Source of the DNA: Gammaproteobacteria bacterium
GTDB lineage: Bacteria > Pseudomonadota > Gammaproteobacteria > Pseudomonadales > Pseudohongiellaceae
NCBI GenBank assembly: GCA_947377625.1
Contig: CANCGR010000231.1
Span: 1 to 5,322 of the forward strand
Length of the DNA stretch: 5,322 bases
Direction of reading: 5' to 3'
Shown here: one piece after another, positions 1 through 5,322 of the stretch
Position numbering within the stretch: the stretch's first letter is position 1
How the letters are laid out: each line of letters starts with the position of its first letter
Translations under genes and position numbers: made by a program
Notes under the pieces: generated by a model
Databases searched by the model: none
The model's input: only the letters and a program-made list of their open reading frames with translations
Told to the model about the DNA's origin: nothing

Positions 1-1279
1 CGTGCAAGGTGATGCGATAGCCGTTGGGCGGCAGCAGCAGGTTGTCGCGGATATGCACCGAGTGCACGAGGAAGCCAAGTTCCTGCGATAGTTTCTTGCG
101 AACACCCTTGATACGGCCCAGCAGTTCGCCGTTTTGTTTCTGGTCAACCAGTGAGATCAAGCGGTAGCCCACTTCCAGCCCGATGATGTCGGTGCTGAGC
201 ACATCGTCCCATTCCAGTTCCTTGCTTTGTTCAGGTGCTTGTTCCGAAGCGGCCACTGGTGCCGGCGCCAACGCTTTTTGCCGGTCGCGCAGCCACAGTT
301 GGCGCCCGGCTGCCACCAAGCCCCCACCGAGTGTGAGAAACATCAGGTTGGGCATGCCGGGCACCAGCCCCATCGCTACGATCATGCCGCCGGATATAAA
401 GTAGATTTTGGGGTTCTCGAACAATTTGAAATTGTCGGCAGCCACTGTGTCATCGCTATCGTTGACGCGCGTCACGATCAACGCCGCTGCGGTGGACAAC
501 AGCAATGCCGGTACCTGCGCCACCAGACCGTCACCAATGGTCAGCAGGATGTAGTTGGTGGCCGCTTGTGAAGCCGAAAGATTGTGCTGCAACACGCCGA
601 TCAGAAAACCGCCGATCATGTTGATGAACAGCACCAGGATGCCGGCCACCGCGTCACCACGTACAAACTTGCTGGCACCGTCCATCGCGCCGTAGAAGCT
701 GGCTTCGCGTCCGACTTCTGCACGCCGCGCACGGGCAGTGGCCTGATCGATCAAACCGGCACTCATGTCGGCGTCGATGGCCATCTGCTTGCCGGGCATG
801 GCGTCCAACGTGAAACGTGCAGTCACTTCCGAGATGCGACCCGCGCCCTTGGTAACCACCACGAAGTTGATGATGATCAAAATGGCGAATACCACCAGAC
901 CCACCGCGTAGTTGCCACCCACCACAAATTTTCCGAACGCCTCAATCACATGGCCGGCCGCGCCGGGGCCGTCATGACCACGCATCAGCACCACACGCGT
1001 GGAGGCGATGTTGAGTGCCAGTCGCATCAAGGTGGACACCAGCAGCACCGTGGGAAACACGCCGAAATCCAGCGGTTTCTTGATGTAGACCGACGCCAGC
1101 AGAATGATCATCGACAACGCGATATTGAACGTGAACAGAAAATCCAGCGCGAACGGCGGCAGCGGCAGGATCATCATCGCCAGCATCAACACCACCAACA
1201 CCGGGGCGCCGATCGCCTGCAAGGACACGCCATTGAACTTGAAGTCACTTAAGGTCTGACTGAGCGTATTGGGGATCAT
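1..1279 (-). CDS. flhA: Flagellar export gate protein FlhA (5' part, truncated by window edge)
   Basis: FlhA forms the ring under the flagellar export gate, uses the proton motive force and docks export substrates through its cytoplasmic domain. The 426 residues visible here begin MIPNTLSQTLSDFKFNGVSL and carry the membrane half of the FHIPEP family: hydrophobic segments at roughly 22-63, 73-92, 117-142, 205-270 and 292-325, the RLALNIASTR segment (86-95), and the family signature ending LDAMPGKQMAIDAD (158-171). Arg95, Lys204 and Asp209 match, with an offset of one, the residues I recall as functionally important in Salmonella FlhA (Arg94, Lys203, Asp208). An Ala/Pro/Glu-rich linker (about 332-356) leads into the start of the cytoplasmic domain (about 360 on). 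Family members are about 690-700 residues, so roughly 270 are missing past the left edge. The ATG overlaps the flhB stop as ATGA, with AGGA four bases upstream. The frame is intact up to the edge. Confidence 0.98.
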   Translation of the reverse strand, partial: MIPNTLSQTLSDFKFNGVSLQAIGAPVLVVLMLAMMILPLPPFALDFLFTFNIALSMIILLASVYIKKPLDFGVFPTVLLVSTLMRLALNIASTRVVLMRGHDGPGAAGHVIEAFGKFVVGGNYAVGLVVFAILIIINFVVVTKGAGRISEVTARFTLDAMPGKQMAIDADMSAGLIDQATARARRAEVGREASFYGAMDGASKFVRGDAVAGILVLFINMIGGFLIGVLQHNLSASQAATNYILLTIGDGLVAQVPALLLSTAAALIVTRVNDSDDTVAADNFKLFENPKIYFISGGMIVAMGLVPGMPNLMFLTLGGGLVAAGRQLWLRDRQKALAPAPVAASEQAPEQSKELEWDDVLSTDIIGLEVGYRLISLVDQKQNGELLGRIKGVRKKLSQELGFLVHSVHIRDNLLLPPNGYRITLH

Positions 1280-2418
1280 AGATTCCTGACCTGGCTTTCA
1301 TAGGTTGCCGGAACCGGCAGTTGAGTGGGCGGCGGCGGTGCTGCACGGCTGGCAGCCACCGCTCGTCGCAATTGGAATATCCATGCCAGCACCTGCGCGA
1401 CCGCGACGAACAGGTCTTCGGGTATCTGGCGGTTGATTTCAGTAGAGGCGAACAAGGCACGCGCCAAGGGCGGCGCCGAGAACACCATGATGTTGTGCTC
1501 TTTGGCGACTTCGCGGATTTTGGCGGCGACCAGGTCTTTGCCTTTGGCCACTACCACCGGCGCTGAACCGACTTTGGGATCGTAGCGCAGCGCTACCGCA
1601 TAATGCGTAGGGTTGGTGATAATGACGTCGGCCTTGGGCACTGCCTGCATCATGCGGCGCTGGGAAATTTCCTGCTGGCGTTTGCGGATGGCGCCTTTCA
1701 CTTCCGGGCGTCCTTCCGATTCCTTCATTTCATCTTTGATTTCCTGCTTGGTCATCATCAACTGGTGGCGATGATTCCACAGCTGGTAAGGCACATCGAA
1801 GCAAGCCACCAGCAACAACGCTGAACTAAAACCTACAAGACACCACAGAAACAAACCACCGGCACTGTCGAGCGCGCCGCCGATTTCGCCCATCGGTAGC
1901 ATCAGCACTTTGGCGAGCACACCTTTGAGTATGGTGTAGGCAATGCCGCCCACCACCACGACCTTGGCCACCGCTTTGACCAGTTCAAACACGGCCTTGA
2001 GTGAAAACATGCGGGCAATACCCGAGATCGGGTCCATGCGGTCGAACTTGGGCATCAGCATGGTGCCGTTGAATGACCAGCCACCCAGCGCAATCGGGCC
2101 AACAATGCTCAGCAAACAAATCACCGACAGAAACGGCACCAACGACAACAGCACGTCAGAGCCATAGCCCATCAGATGCTCGGTCAGTGCGCTGGTGTTG
2201 TGGGTAATTTCCGCATCGAAGCTCAAGCTGTGGGTGAGCACACTTTTGAGTTTGTCGATCAGTGCGGGGCCAGTCCAGAACATCGCCACACCGGAACCCA
2301 GCAGCGACAACAGCACATTGAGTTCGCGTGAGCGAACGACCTGCCCTTCCTTGCGCGCGTCCTCAAGACGCTTGCTGGTGGGCTCTTCCGTTTTTTCCTG
2401 GTCGCTTTCTTCTGACAT
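1276..2418 (-). CDS. flhB: Flagellar export switch protein FlhB
   Basis: FlhB is the export-gate subunit that changes substrate specificity from rod/hook to filament proteins after it cleaves itself. The 380 residues match the usual length. The N-terminus has the typical charged EKTEEPTSKRLEDARKEGQV segment (8-27), followed by four hydrophobic segments near 34-53, 86-112, 141-172 and 184-208. The cytoplasmic domain contains the cleavage motif NPTH at 269-272 within VIITNPTHYAVALRYDP, at the same residue number as the Salmonella site (Asn269/Pro270). MTKQEIKDEMKESEGRPEVK (222-241) is the conserved linker preceding it. The tail after residue 358 is proline-rich (APPPPTQLPVP). The gene starts one base after the fliR stop and its own stop overlaps the flhA start, so coupled translation is likely. 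A GGAGG inside the end of fliR can serve as the ribosome binding site. The family is certain. Flagellar and not injectisome identity follows from the neighbours, especially fliO. Confidence 0.98.
   Translation of the reverse strand: MSEESDQEKTEEPTSKRLEDARKEGQVVRSRELNVLLSLLGSGVAMFWTGPALIDKLKSVLTHSLSFDAEITHNTSALTEHLMGYGSDVLLSLVPFLSVICLLSIVGPIALGGWSFNGTMLMPKFDRMDPISGIARMFSLKAVFELVKAVAKVVVVGGIAYTILKGVLAKVLMLPMGEIGGALDSAGGLFLWCLVGFSSALLLVACFDVPYQLWNHRHQLMMTKQEIKDEMKESEGRPEVKGAIRKRQQEISQRRMMQAVPKADVIITNPTHYAVALRYDPKVGSAPVVVAKGKDLVAAKIREVAKEHNIMVFSAPPLARALFASTEINRQIPEDLFVAVAQVLAWIFQLRRAVAASRAAPPPPTQLPVPATYESQVRNL
1284..1287 (-). promoter_or_regulatory. Ribosome binding site of flhA inside the end of flhB
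   Basis: AGGA lies 4 bases before the flhA ATG, within the last codons of flhB; a second AGG lies at 1292-1290. The spacing is slightly short, but together with the ATGA overlap it supports the start at 1279. Confidence 0.5.
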
Positions 2419-2419
2419 G

Positions 2420-3196
2420 TCAGACCCCGCCTCCGAGTTCCGACATGAAGGTCAGCGTGATATCCAGAAAACTGCCGAACAACGGCGCGAGCACTGGCAG
2501 ACTCATCCACATCAACAGAAAGCCGCTGATAATGGTGACCGGCAAGCCCAGCGAAAAAATATTCAATTGCGGCGCGGCGCGCGTCATCACCGCAAAGGCA
2601 AGGTTGACCAGCAACAAGCCGACGATCACCGGCAATACCAGCAAGGTGCCAAACACAAAGATCTGTGCCGAGAAGCCGACGATGGCCTGGAAGAAACGCG
2701 CATCCAGCGTAAATTCCTGTAGCGGAATCGTCTGCAGGCTGTTGGCAATGATGCTGAGCAAGCGCAGATGCGCATCCACACTGAGAAAATACAGCGTGGC
2801 CAGCACGATATAGATCTGTCCGACCACCGTGATCTCGGCGCCGTTCTGCGGATCGGCACTGGCGGCAAAGCCAAGCCCCATGGTGGTGGCAACATTGTGG
2901 CCAGCCAGCGTGATGGCGGTCATGACGAAATGGAAAATGGAACCCAGTGCCACACCGACCAATAGCTGCTGCACCACATGCAGCAGACCAATGCCGGAAA
3001 ACACATCAAGGTTGCCGGTAGTCTTGATCAGCGGCTGCAGCACGATGGTCACGGCTACTGCCAGAATGATACGCAGACGCACCGGCACGGTGTTGGCACC
3101 GAAGAACGGCGCGGCCATGAAGAACGCACTGATACGCACAAACGGCAGCATGAACGCGTTCAGCAAGGCCATCAGTTGTTCAGTGGAGAAGCTCAT
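2420..3196 (-). CDS. fliR: Flagellar export gate core protein FliR
   Basis: FliR is the single-copy subunit that, with five FliP and four FliQ copies, forms the export channel core inside the MS-ring. The 258 residues match family length and are almost wholly hydrophobic, with segments near 10-33, 40-56, 68-100, 124-150, 168-206 and 212-240. Recognisable family stretches are PFVRISAFFMAAPFFG (18-33), GLGFAASADPQNG (107-119) and AVMTRAAPQLNIFSLGLPV (202-220). The stretch LYFLSVDAHLRLLSIIANS (135-153) corresponds to the segment that usually reads NGH or DGH; here it reads DAH. The gene begins 9 bases after the fliQ stop with no convincing Shine-Dalgarno sequence, so reinitiation from fliQ translation is inferred. 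It ends one base before flhB. No frameshift or truncation is seen. Confidence 0.97.
   Translation of the reverse strand: MSFSTEQLMALLNAFMLPFVRISAFFMAAPFFGANTVPVRLRIILAVAVTIVLQPLIKTTGNLDVFSGIGLLHVVQQLLVGVALGSIFHFVMTAITLAGHNVATTMGLGFAASADPQNGAEITVVGQIYIVLATLYFLSVDAHLRLLSIIANSLQTIPLQEFTLDARFFQAIVGFSAQIFVFGTLLVLPVIVGLLLVNLAFAVMTRAAPQLNIFSLGLPVTIISGFLLMWMSLPVLAPLFGSFLDITLTFMSELGGGV
2425..2434 (-). promoter_or_regulatory. Ribosome binding site of flhB inside the end of fliR
   Basis: The last glycine codons of fliR create GGAGG (2434-2430, 11 bases before the flhB ATG) and GGGG (2428-2425, 6 bases before it). The site is purine-rich and within range, and since it is embedded in the fliR coding end it ties flhB initiation to fliR translation. 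Confidence 0.5.
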
Positions 3197-3205
3197 CGAG
3201 TCGGC

Positions 3206-3475
3206 TCAGCCAATCAGGTCGGGAATGCTGTGAAACAGGTTGGTGGTGAAATCCACCCACTGCTGCAGCATCCAGGGGCCCATCACCATCAGTGCTACCA
3301 CCATGGCAATCAGCTTGGGAATGAAACTCAAGGTCTGCTCCTGAATCTGCGTGGCAGCCTGGAAAATGCTGACCAGCAAGCCCACGGCCAGCCCGGCCAA
3401 CAGCGCTGGTGCGGCCAGATAGACCACCAGTCGCAAGGAGTTGCTGGCTATACCCATGATGACGCTGCTATCCAT
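3206..3475 (-). CDS. fliQ: Flagellar export gate core protein FliQ
   Basis: FliQ is a small two-helix membrane protein, present in four copies around the FliP/FliR core of the export channel. The 89 residues are the standard family length. There are two hydrophobic hairpin segments (about 14-37 and 51-72), separated by the diagnostic loop QAATQIQEQTLSFIPK (39-54), which closely matches the TQINEQTLSFIPK loop of the family. The loop is thought to face the cytoplasmic side, near where FlhB wraps around the channel. The ATG lies 15 bases after the fliP stop and is preceded by GAGGG at a 7-base spacing, the clearest ribosome binding site in the window. That fits a product needed in several copies, although this link is inference. 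It sits between fliP and fliR, the order shared with injectisome systems (SctR-S-T). Confidence 0.98.
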   Translation of the reverse strand: MDSSVIMGIASNSLRLVVYLAAPALLAGLAVGLLVSIFQAATQIQEQTLSFIPKLIAMVVALMVMGPWMLQQWVDFTTNLFHSIPDLIG

Positions 3476-3482
3476 TACAAGA

Positions 3483-3487
3483 CCCTC
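3483..3487 (-). promoter_or_regulatory. Ribosome binding site of fliQ
   Basis: GAGGG on the minus strand ends 7 bases before the fliQ ATG, an optimal distance. It lies in the 15-base gap after the fliP stop and fixes the fliQ start at 3475. Confidence 0.75.
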
Positions 3488-3490
3488 GGT

Positions 3491-4261
3491 TTATTTCATG
3501 AAAAAGCTGGAAGCGAGCGTACCCATGACCAGGGTCCAGCCGTCGACCAGCACGAACAACATTATTTTGAACGGCAATGAGATCAGCATCGGCGACAGCA
3601 TCATCATGCCCATCGACATCAGCACGCTGGCCACTACCAGATCGATTACCAGAAACGGAATGAAGATCAGAAAGCCGATCTGAAACGCCGTTTTCAGCTC
3701 ACTGGTGATAAAGGCGGGAATCAACACGCGGATCGGCACCTCTTCCGGACTGGCAAATTTCTGGAAGCCACCCATCTCGGAGAACAGCGCCAGATCAGGA
3801 TCGCGGGTCTGGTTGATCATGAAATTGCGAAACGGGGCAATGGTCTTGGTCGCCGCGTCATCGAAACTGATTTTTTCGTCGAGGTAGGGCTTGATGCCAT
3901 CGGTGTAGGCACCGTCGAACACCGGCGCCATGATGAACAGCGTGGTAAACAACGACAGGCCCAGCAGCACCTGGTTCGACGGCGTCTGGTTGAGGCCCAG
4001 TGCCTGCCGCAAAATCGCCAATACCACGATGATGCGGGTGAACGATGTGACCGACATCAGAATCGCCGGCAACATGCTCAACATCGTCATGAAGAACAGC
4101 ACCTGCAGGCTCACACTGTAGGAGCTGTTGCCTTTGGCATCGGTGGCCGAGGTAATGAACGTGAGATTGCTGGCAGCGGCGAACACGGACGGCGCCATCA
4201 ACAGTGGCACCAGCACGAGCAGCAGTTGGGCGAGACGGCGCCAGTGCAAGCGGGAATTCAT
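3491..4261 (-). CDS. fliP: Flagellar export gate core protein FliP
   Basis: FliP is the main channel-forming subunit (five copies) of the flagellar export gate. The 256 residues start with a cleavable signal peptide, as is usual for FliP: basic residues at 4-9, a hydrophobic core at 11-23, and a likely cleavage near Ala28-Ala30 (PSVFAAAS). The periplasmic part follows, then hydrophobic segments near 52-84, 97-114, 194-216 and 229-250. Conserved family stretches are LNQTPSNQVLLGLSLF (90-105), FITSELKTAFQIGFLIFIPF (184-203) and LFVLVDGW (235-242). Met219-Met221 in GMMML correspond to the methionine loop described as a gasket closing the channel in other FliP proteins. The ATG overlaps the fliO stop as ATGA and lacks a strong Shine-Dalgarno sequence, so translation is probably coupled to fliO. 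Full length, no defects seen. Confidence 0.98.
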   Translation of the reverse strand: MNSRLHWRRLAQLLLVLVPLLMAPSVFAAASNLTFITSATDAKGNSSYSVSLQVLFFMTMLSMLPAILMSVTSFTRIIVVLAILRQALGLNQTPSNQVLLGLSLFTTLFIMAPVFDGAYTDGIKPYLDEKISFDDAATKTIAPFRNFMINQTRDPDLALFSEMGGFQKFASPEEVPIRVLIPAFITSELKTAFQIGFLIFIPFLVIDLVVASVLMSMGMMMLSPMLISLPFKIMLFVLVDGWTLVMGTLASSFFMK

Positions 4262-4611
4262 GGAGTCCAGCCTTTGCCGAGCGAACGCAGCACTTCAGCG
4301 AATTTGGTGTTGGACGCCTGCTGCATTGCTGTGGCTTCAACAACAACGTTGTCCTGCATCTTGTGCAGCATGGTCAAGCCGGCCGCACTGCTGCCGATCA
4401 CCAGTTGTTCGTTGCCCACCTGCAACAGGTAGATTTTGTCTTTGCTGCCCAGCGACATCGCTGCCAGCACCTTGAACACCGAGGGACTCGTGCGGCGATC
4501 GCCGCCGTAGCGACGCAATGCCACGGACAAGCCCAGGATCAATGCAACGATCAATGCCAGTGTGAAAGTGACCCGCAACAGTTCAGGGAAGCCCACTGCA
4601 CTATTCTCCAT
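4258..4611 (-). CDS. fliO: Flagellar biosynthesis protein FliO
   Basis: FliO is a small membrane protein that helps FliP assemble into the export gate and is not part of the final channel. It is found in flagellar clusters and not in typical injectisomes. The 117 residues have a short N-terminus, one transmembrane helix (about 12-32, LRVTFTLALIVALILGLSVA), a basic stop-transfer stretch (RRYGGDRR, 33-40) and a small cytoplasmic beta-rich domain with KVLAAMSLGSKDKIYLLQVG (47-66) and LVIGSSAAGLTML (70-82), the pattern of the FliO/MopB family. Family members vary greatly, so the call rests on this pattern plus position between fliN and fliP. The start is uncertain. The ATG at 4611 overlaps fliN by 11 bases and has only a weak GGAA nearby; a GTG at 4596 has GGAG at a 9-base spacing and would give 112 residues. 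The stop overlaps the fliP start. Confidence 0.92.
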   Translation of the reverse strand: MENSAVGFPELLRVTFTLALIVALILGLSVALRRYGGDRRTSPSVFKVLAAMSLGSKDKIYLLQVGNEQLVIGSSAAGLTMLHKMQDNVVVEATAMQQASNTKFAEVLRSLGKGWTP

Positions 4612-5011
4612 TTTCCAGGTCTTCAACACTGGTGAACTCTTCGAGTTCGTTGAAGCGGATGCCGTAGCGTTGATGCAGTGCAATGGTTTCGCCATAACCC
4701 AGCATTTTGTCGTTGATGCGAATGGCGATCACATCGACCGGCACATTGCGCAATTCCAGATAGGAACCTTTGGTGAGTTCCAGCAGTTGCTGGATGTTGA
4801 TTTCGATGCGGCCCACTTCAAACACCAGATTGACCGGCACATCGAACATGTATTCCAGCGGCATCGGACTGCCGTCTTTCGCCAGAATGGATTTCTTGAG
4901 TGAGCGGGATACCGGTTTTTCGTTGCCCGAAAATGCTATTGGCATAACGCGTTCGGCCATACTGTTGCGAGCTCCGCCTGCATGGGAAAGATTATCGTGT
5001 TCTATACTCAT
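4601..5011 (-). CDS. fliN: Flagellar motor switch protein FliN
   Basis: FliN forms the lower part of the cytoplasmic C-ring, takes part in switching rotation direction and binds FliH to bring export substrates to the gate. The 136 residues are the usual length. The first 50 or so are variable and hydrophilic; residues about 55-125 form the SPOA domain, with MFDVPVNLVFEVGRIEINIQ (55-74), QLLELTKGSYLEL (75-87) and GYGETIALHQRYGIRFNEL (105-123). These align without gaps to E. coli FliN from the LTKGS turn to the YG(I/V)R motif. The usual VNG or ING turn reads IND here (99-101), and the C-terminus is acidic (EEFTSVEDLENGE). The ATG at 5011 is 22 bases after the fliM stop. An internal ATG at 4960 with an upstream GGAG is an alternative start that would only shorten the variable part. 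Confidence 0.95.
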   Translation of the reverse strand: MSIEHDNLSHAGGARNSMAERVMPIAFSGNEKPVSRSLKKSILAKDGSPMPLEYMFDVPVNLVFEVGRIEINIQQLLELTKGSYLELRNVPVDVIAIRINDKMLGYGETIALHQRYGIRFNELEEFTSVEDLENGE

Positions 5012-5033
5012 GGAATCTGCCTACCCTCGTTGT
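5012..5033 (-). promoter_or_regulatory. fliM-fliN intergenic gap with ribosome binding site for fliN
   Basis: This is the longest stretch without coding sequence in the window. On the minus strand it contains GAGGG (5028-5024, 12 bases before the ATG) and AGG (5022-5020, 8 bases before the ATG). Either could pair with 16S rRNA and supports the start at 5011. It is too short for a separate promoter and terminator, so fliM and fliN are taken to share a transcript. Confidence 0.55.
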
Positions 5034-5322
5034 TCAGGCCAGGATTTTGAGACCGACTTTGCCGTTCACTTCACCCATGCGGGCCTTGAACTTGGCAATG
5101 CCATTGATTTTCATATCGACTTTTTCCGGTGAATCCACCGAAATAATGTCGCCTTCGGTCAGCTTGAACAGCTCACCGATGGTCAAGGCGGCCCCGCTCA
5201 ATTCGCCGGTGACAGTCATGACGAAACGCATCGAACGCTGACGCAGCATGTTGATGTTGCGCTGTTCATCATCAGACTTGCCTTTGTGACGAAAGATCGA
5301 ATCGATGACACTGCCTGGCATC
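5034..5322 (-). CDS. fliM: Flagellar motor switch protein FliM (3' end only)
   Basis: FliM links the rotor protein FliG to FliN in the C-ring and binds the chemotaxis signal CheY-P through its N-terminus, which lies outside the window. The last 95 or so residues are visible. MPGSVIDSIF looks like the end of the FliM middle domain (compare IPY..IEPI in relatives), so this Met is internal and not a start. The C-terminal SPOA domain follows: MRFVMTVTGELSGAALTIGE (31-50), LFKLTEGDIISVD (51-63), and KVDMKINGIAKFKARMGEVN (67-86) with NGKVGLKIL (86-94), matching the family pattern of a G-(V/I)-PKF-(R/K) strand and a GK(L/V)-(A/G)-(V/L)-(Q/K)-I end. The protein stops one residue after the domain, whereas many FliM proteins have a tail of 5-20 residues. 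The domain alone could be mistaken for FliN, but its position before fliN and the upstream FliM_M-like residues support FliM. Confidence 0.92.
   Translation of the reverse strand, partial: MPGSVIDSIFRHKGKSDDEQRNINMLRQRSMRFVMTVTGELSGAALTIGELFKLTEGDIISVDSPEKVDMKINGIAKFKARMGEVNGKVGLKILA

Noticed and set aside
584..1252. Plus-strand open frame of 222 codons rich in His, Gln and Arg
   Set aside because: It lies exactly antisense to flhA, whose minus-strand product matches a conserved family from end to end. The His/Gln-rich composition is the expected mirror of a hydrophobic membrane protein gene.
2195..2813. Plus-strand open frames opposite fliR and flhB
   Set aside because: They overlap each other and two conserved minus-strand genes and show no domain-like pattern.
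2978..3580. Plus-strand open frame of 200 codons across fliP, fliQ and fliR
   Set aside because: It is antisense to three well-supported genes, has low-complexity His/Gln composition and resembles no family I know.
3858..4346. Minus-strand open frame of 162 codons overlapping fliO and fliP in another frame
   Set aside because: It is a frame-shifted shadow of the fliO 3' end and fliP; both real genes have conserved products in their own frames.
4258..4695. Longer FliO starting at the ATG at 4695 (145 residues)
   Set aside because: It would overlap fliN by 95 bases, and the extra 28 residues look like translated fliN sequence in a wrong frame. The ATG at 4611 or GTG at 4596 gives a normal FliO N-terminus.
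5034..5321. A separate small SPOA protein starting at the ATG at 5321
   Set aside because: The residues after this Met match the end of the FliM middle domain, so the frame very likely continues beyond the window edge.
1..5322. A non-flagellar type III secretion (injectisome) cluster
   Set aside because: The shared core genes would fit both, but fliO, a FliM-then-FliN pair and the closeness of all products to flagellar versions favour a flagellum.

Overview
The window is one uninterrupted stretch of a flagellar operon. All genes lie on the minus strand, so they are read from right to left. In transcription order they are fliM (3' end only), fliN, fliO, fliP, fliQ, fliR, flhB and flhA (5' part only). 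No gene on the plus strand is supported. No RNA gene, mobile element, repeat array, promoter or terminator was recognised. The largest gap between genes is 22 bases.

The gene order fliMNOPQR-flhB-flhA, the presence of FliO, the moderately GC-rich sequence (mid-50s percent by eye) and the protein sequences suggest a Gram-negative proteobacterium, most likely a gammaproteobacterium. The window does not allow a genus to be named. FliO and the FliM/FliN pair argue for a true flagellum and not a virulence-type injectisome.

Region by region: 5034-5322 holds the C-terminal SPOA domain of the switch protein FliM. 4601-5011 holds FliN, its C-ring partner. 4258-4611 holds FliO, the assembly helper for the export gate. 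3491-4261 (FliP), 3206-3475 (FliQ) and 2420-3196 (FliR) encode the three subunits of the export-gate core. 1276-2418 encodes FlhB, the substrate-specificity switch with its self-cleavage site. 1-1279 encodes the first 426 residues of FlhA, the large export-gate subunit that uses the proton motive force; the remaining cytoplasmic part lies beyond the left edge.

The products act at one place, the base of the flagellar motor. FliM and FliN build the cytoplasmic C-ring that sets rotation direction and receives export substrates. FliP, FliQ, FliR and FlhB form the helical export channel inside the MS-ring, with FliO helping FliP assemble. FlhA forms the ring below that energises export. The genes overlap or nearly touch (fliN/fliO 11 bases, fliO/fliP 4 bases, fliR/flhB 1 base apart, flhB/flhA 4 bases), which points to a single transcript with translational coupling. 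I found no undescribed system here. The points worth a second look are small: divergent residues in FliN and FliR, a FliM that ends right after its SPOA domain, and an uncertain FliO start.
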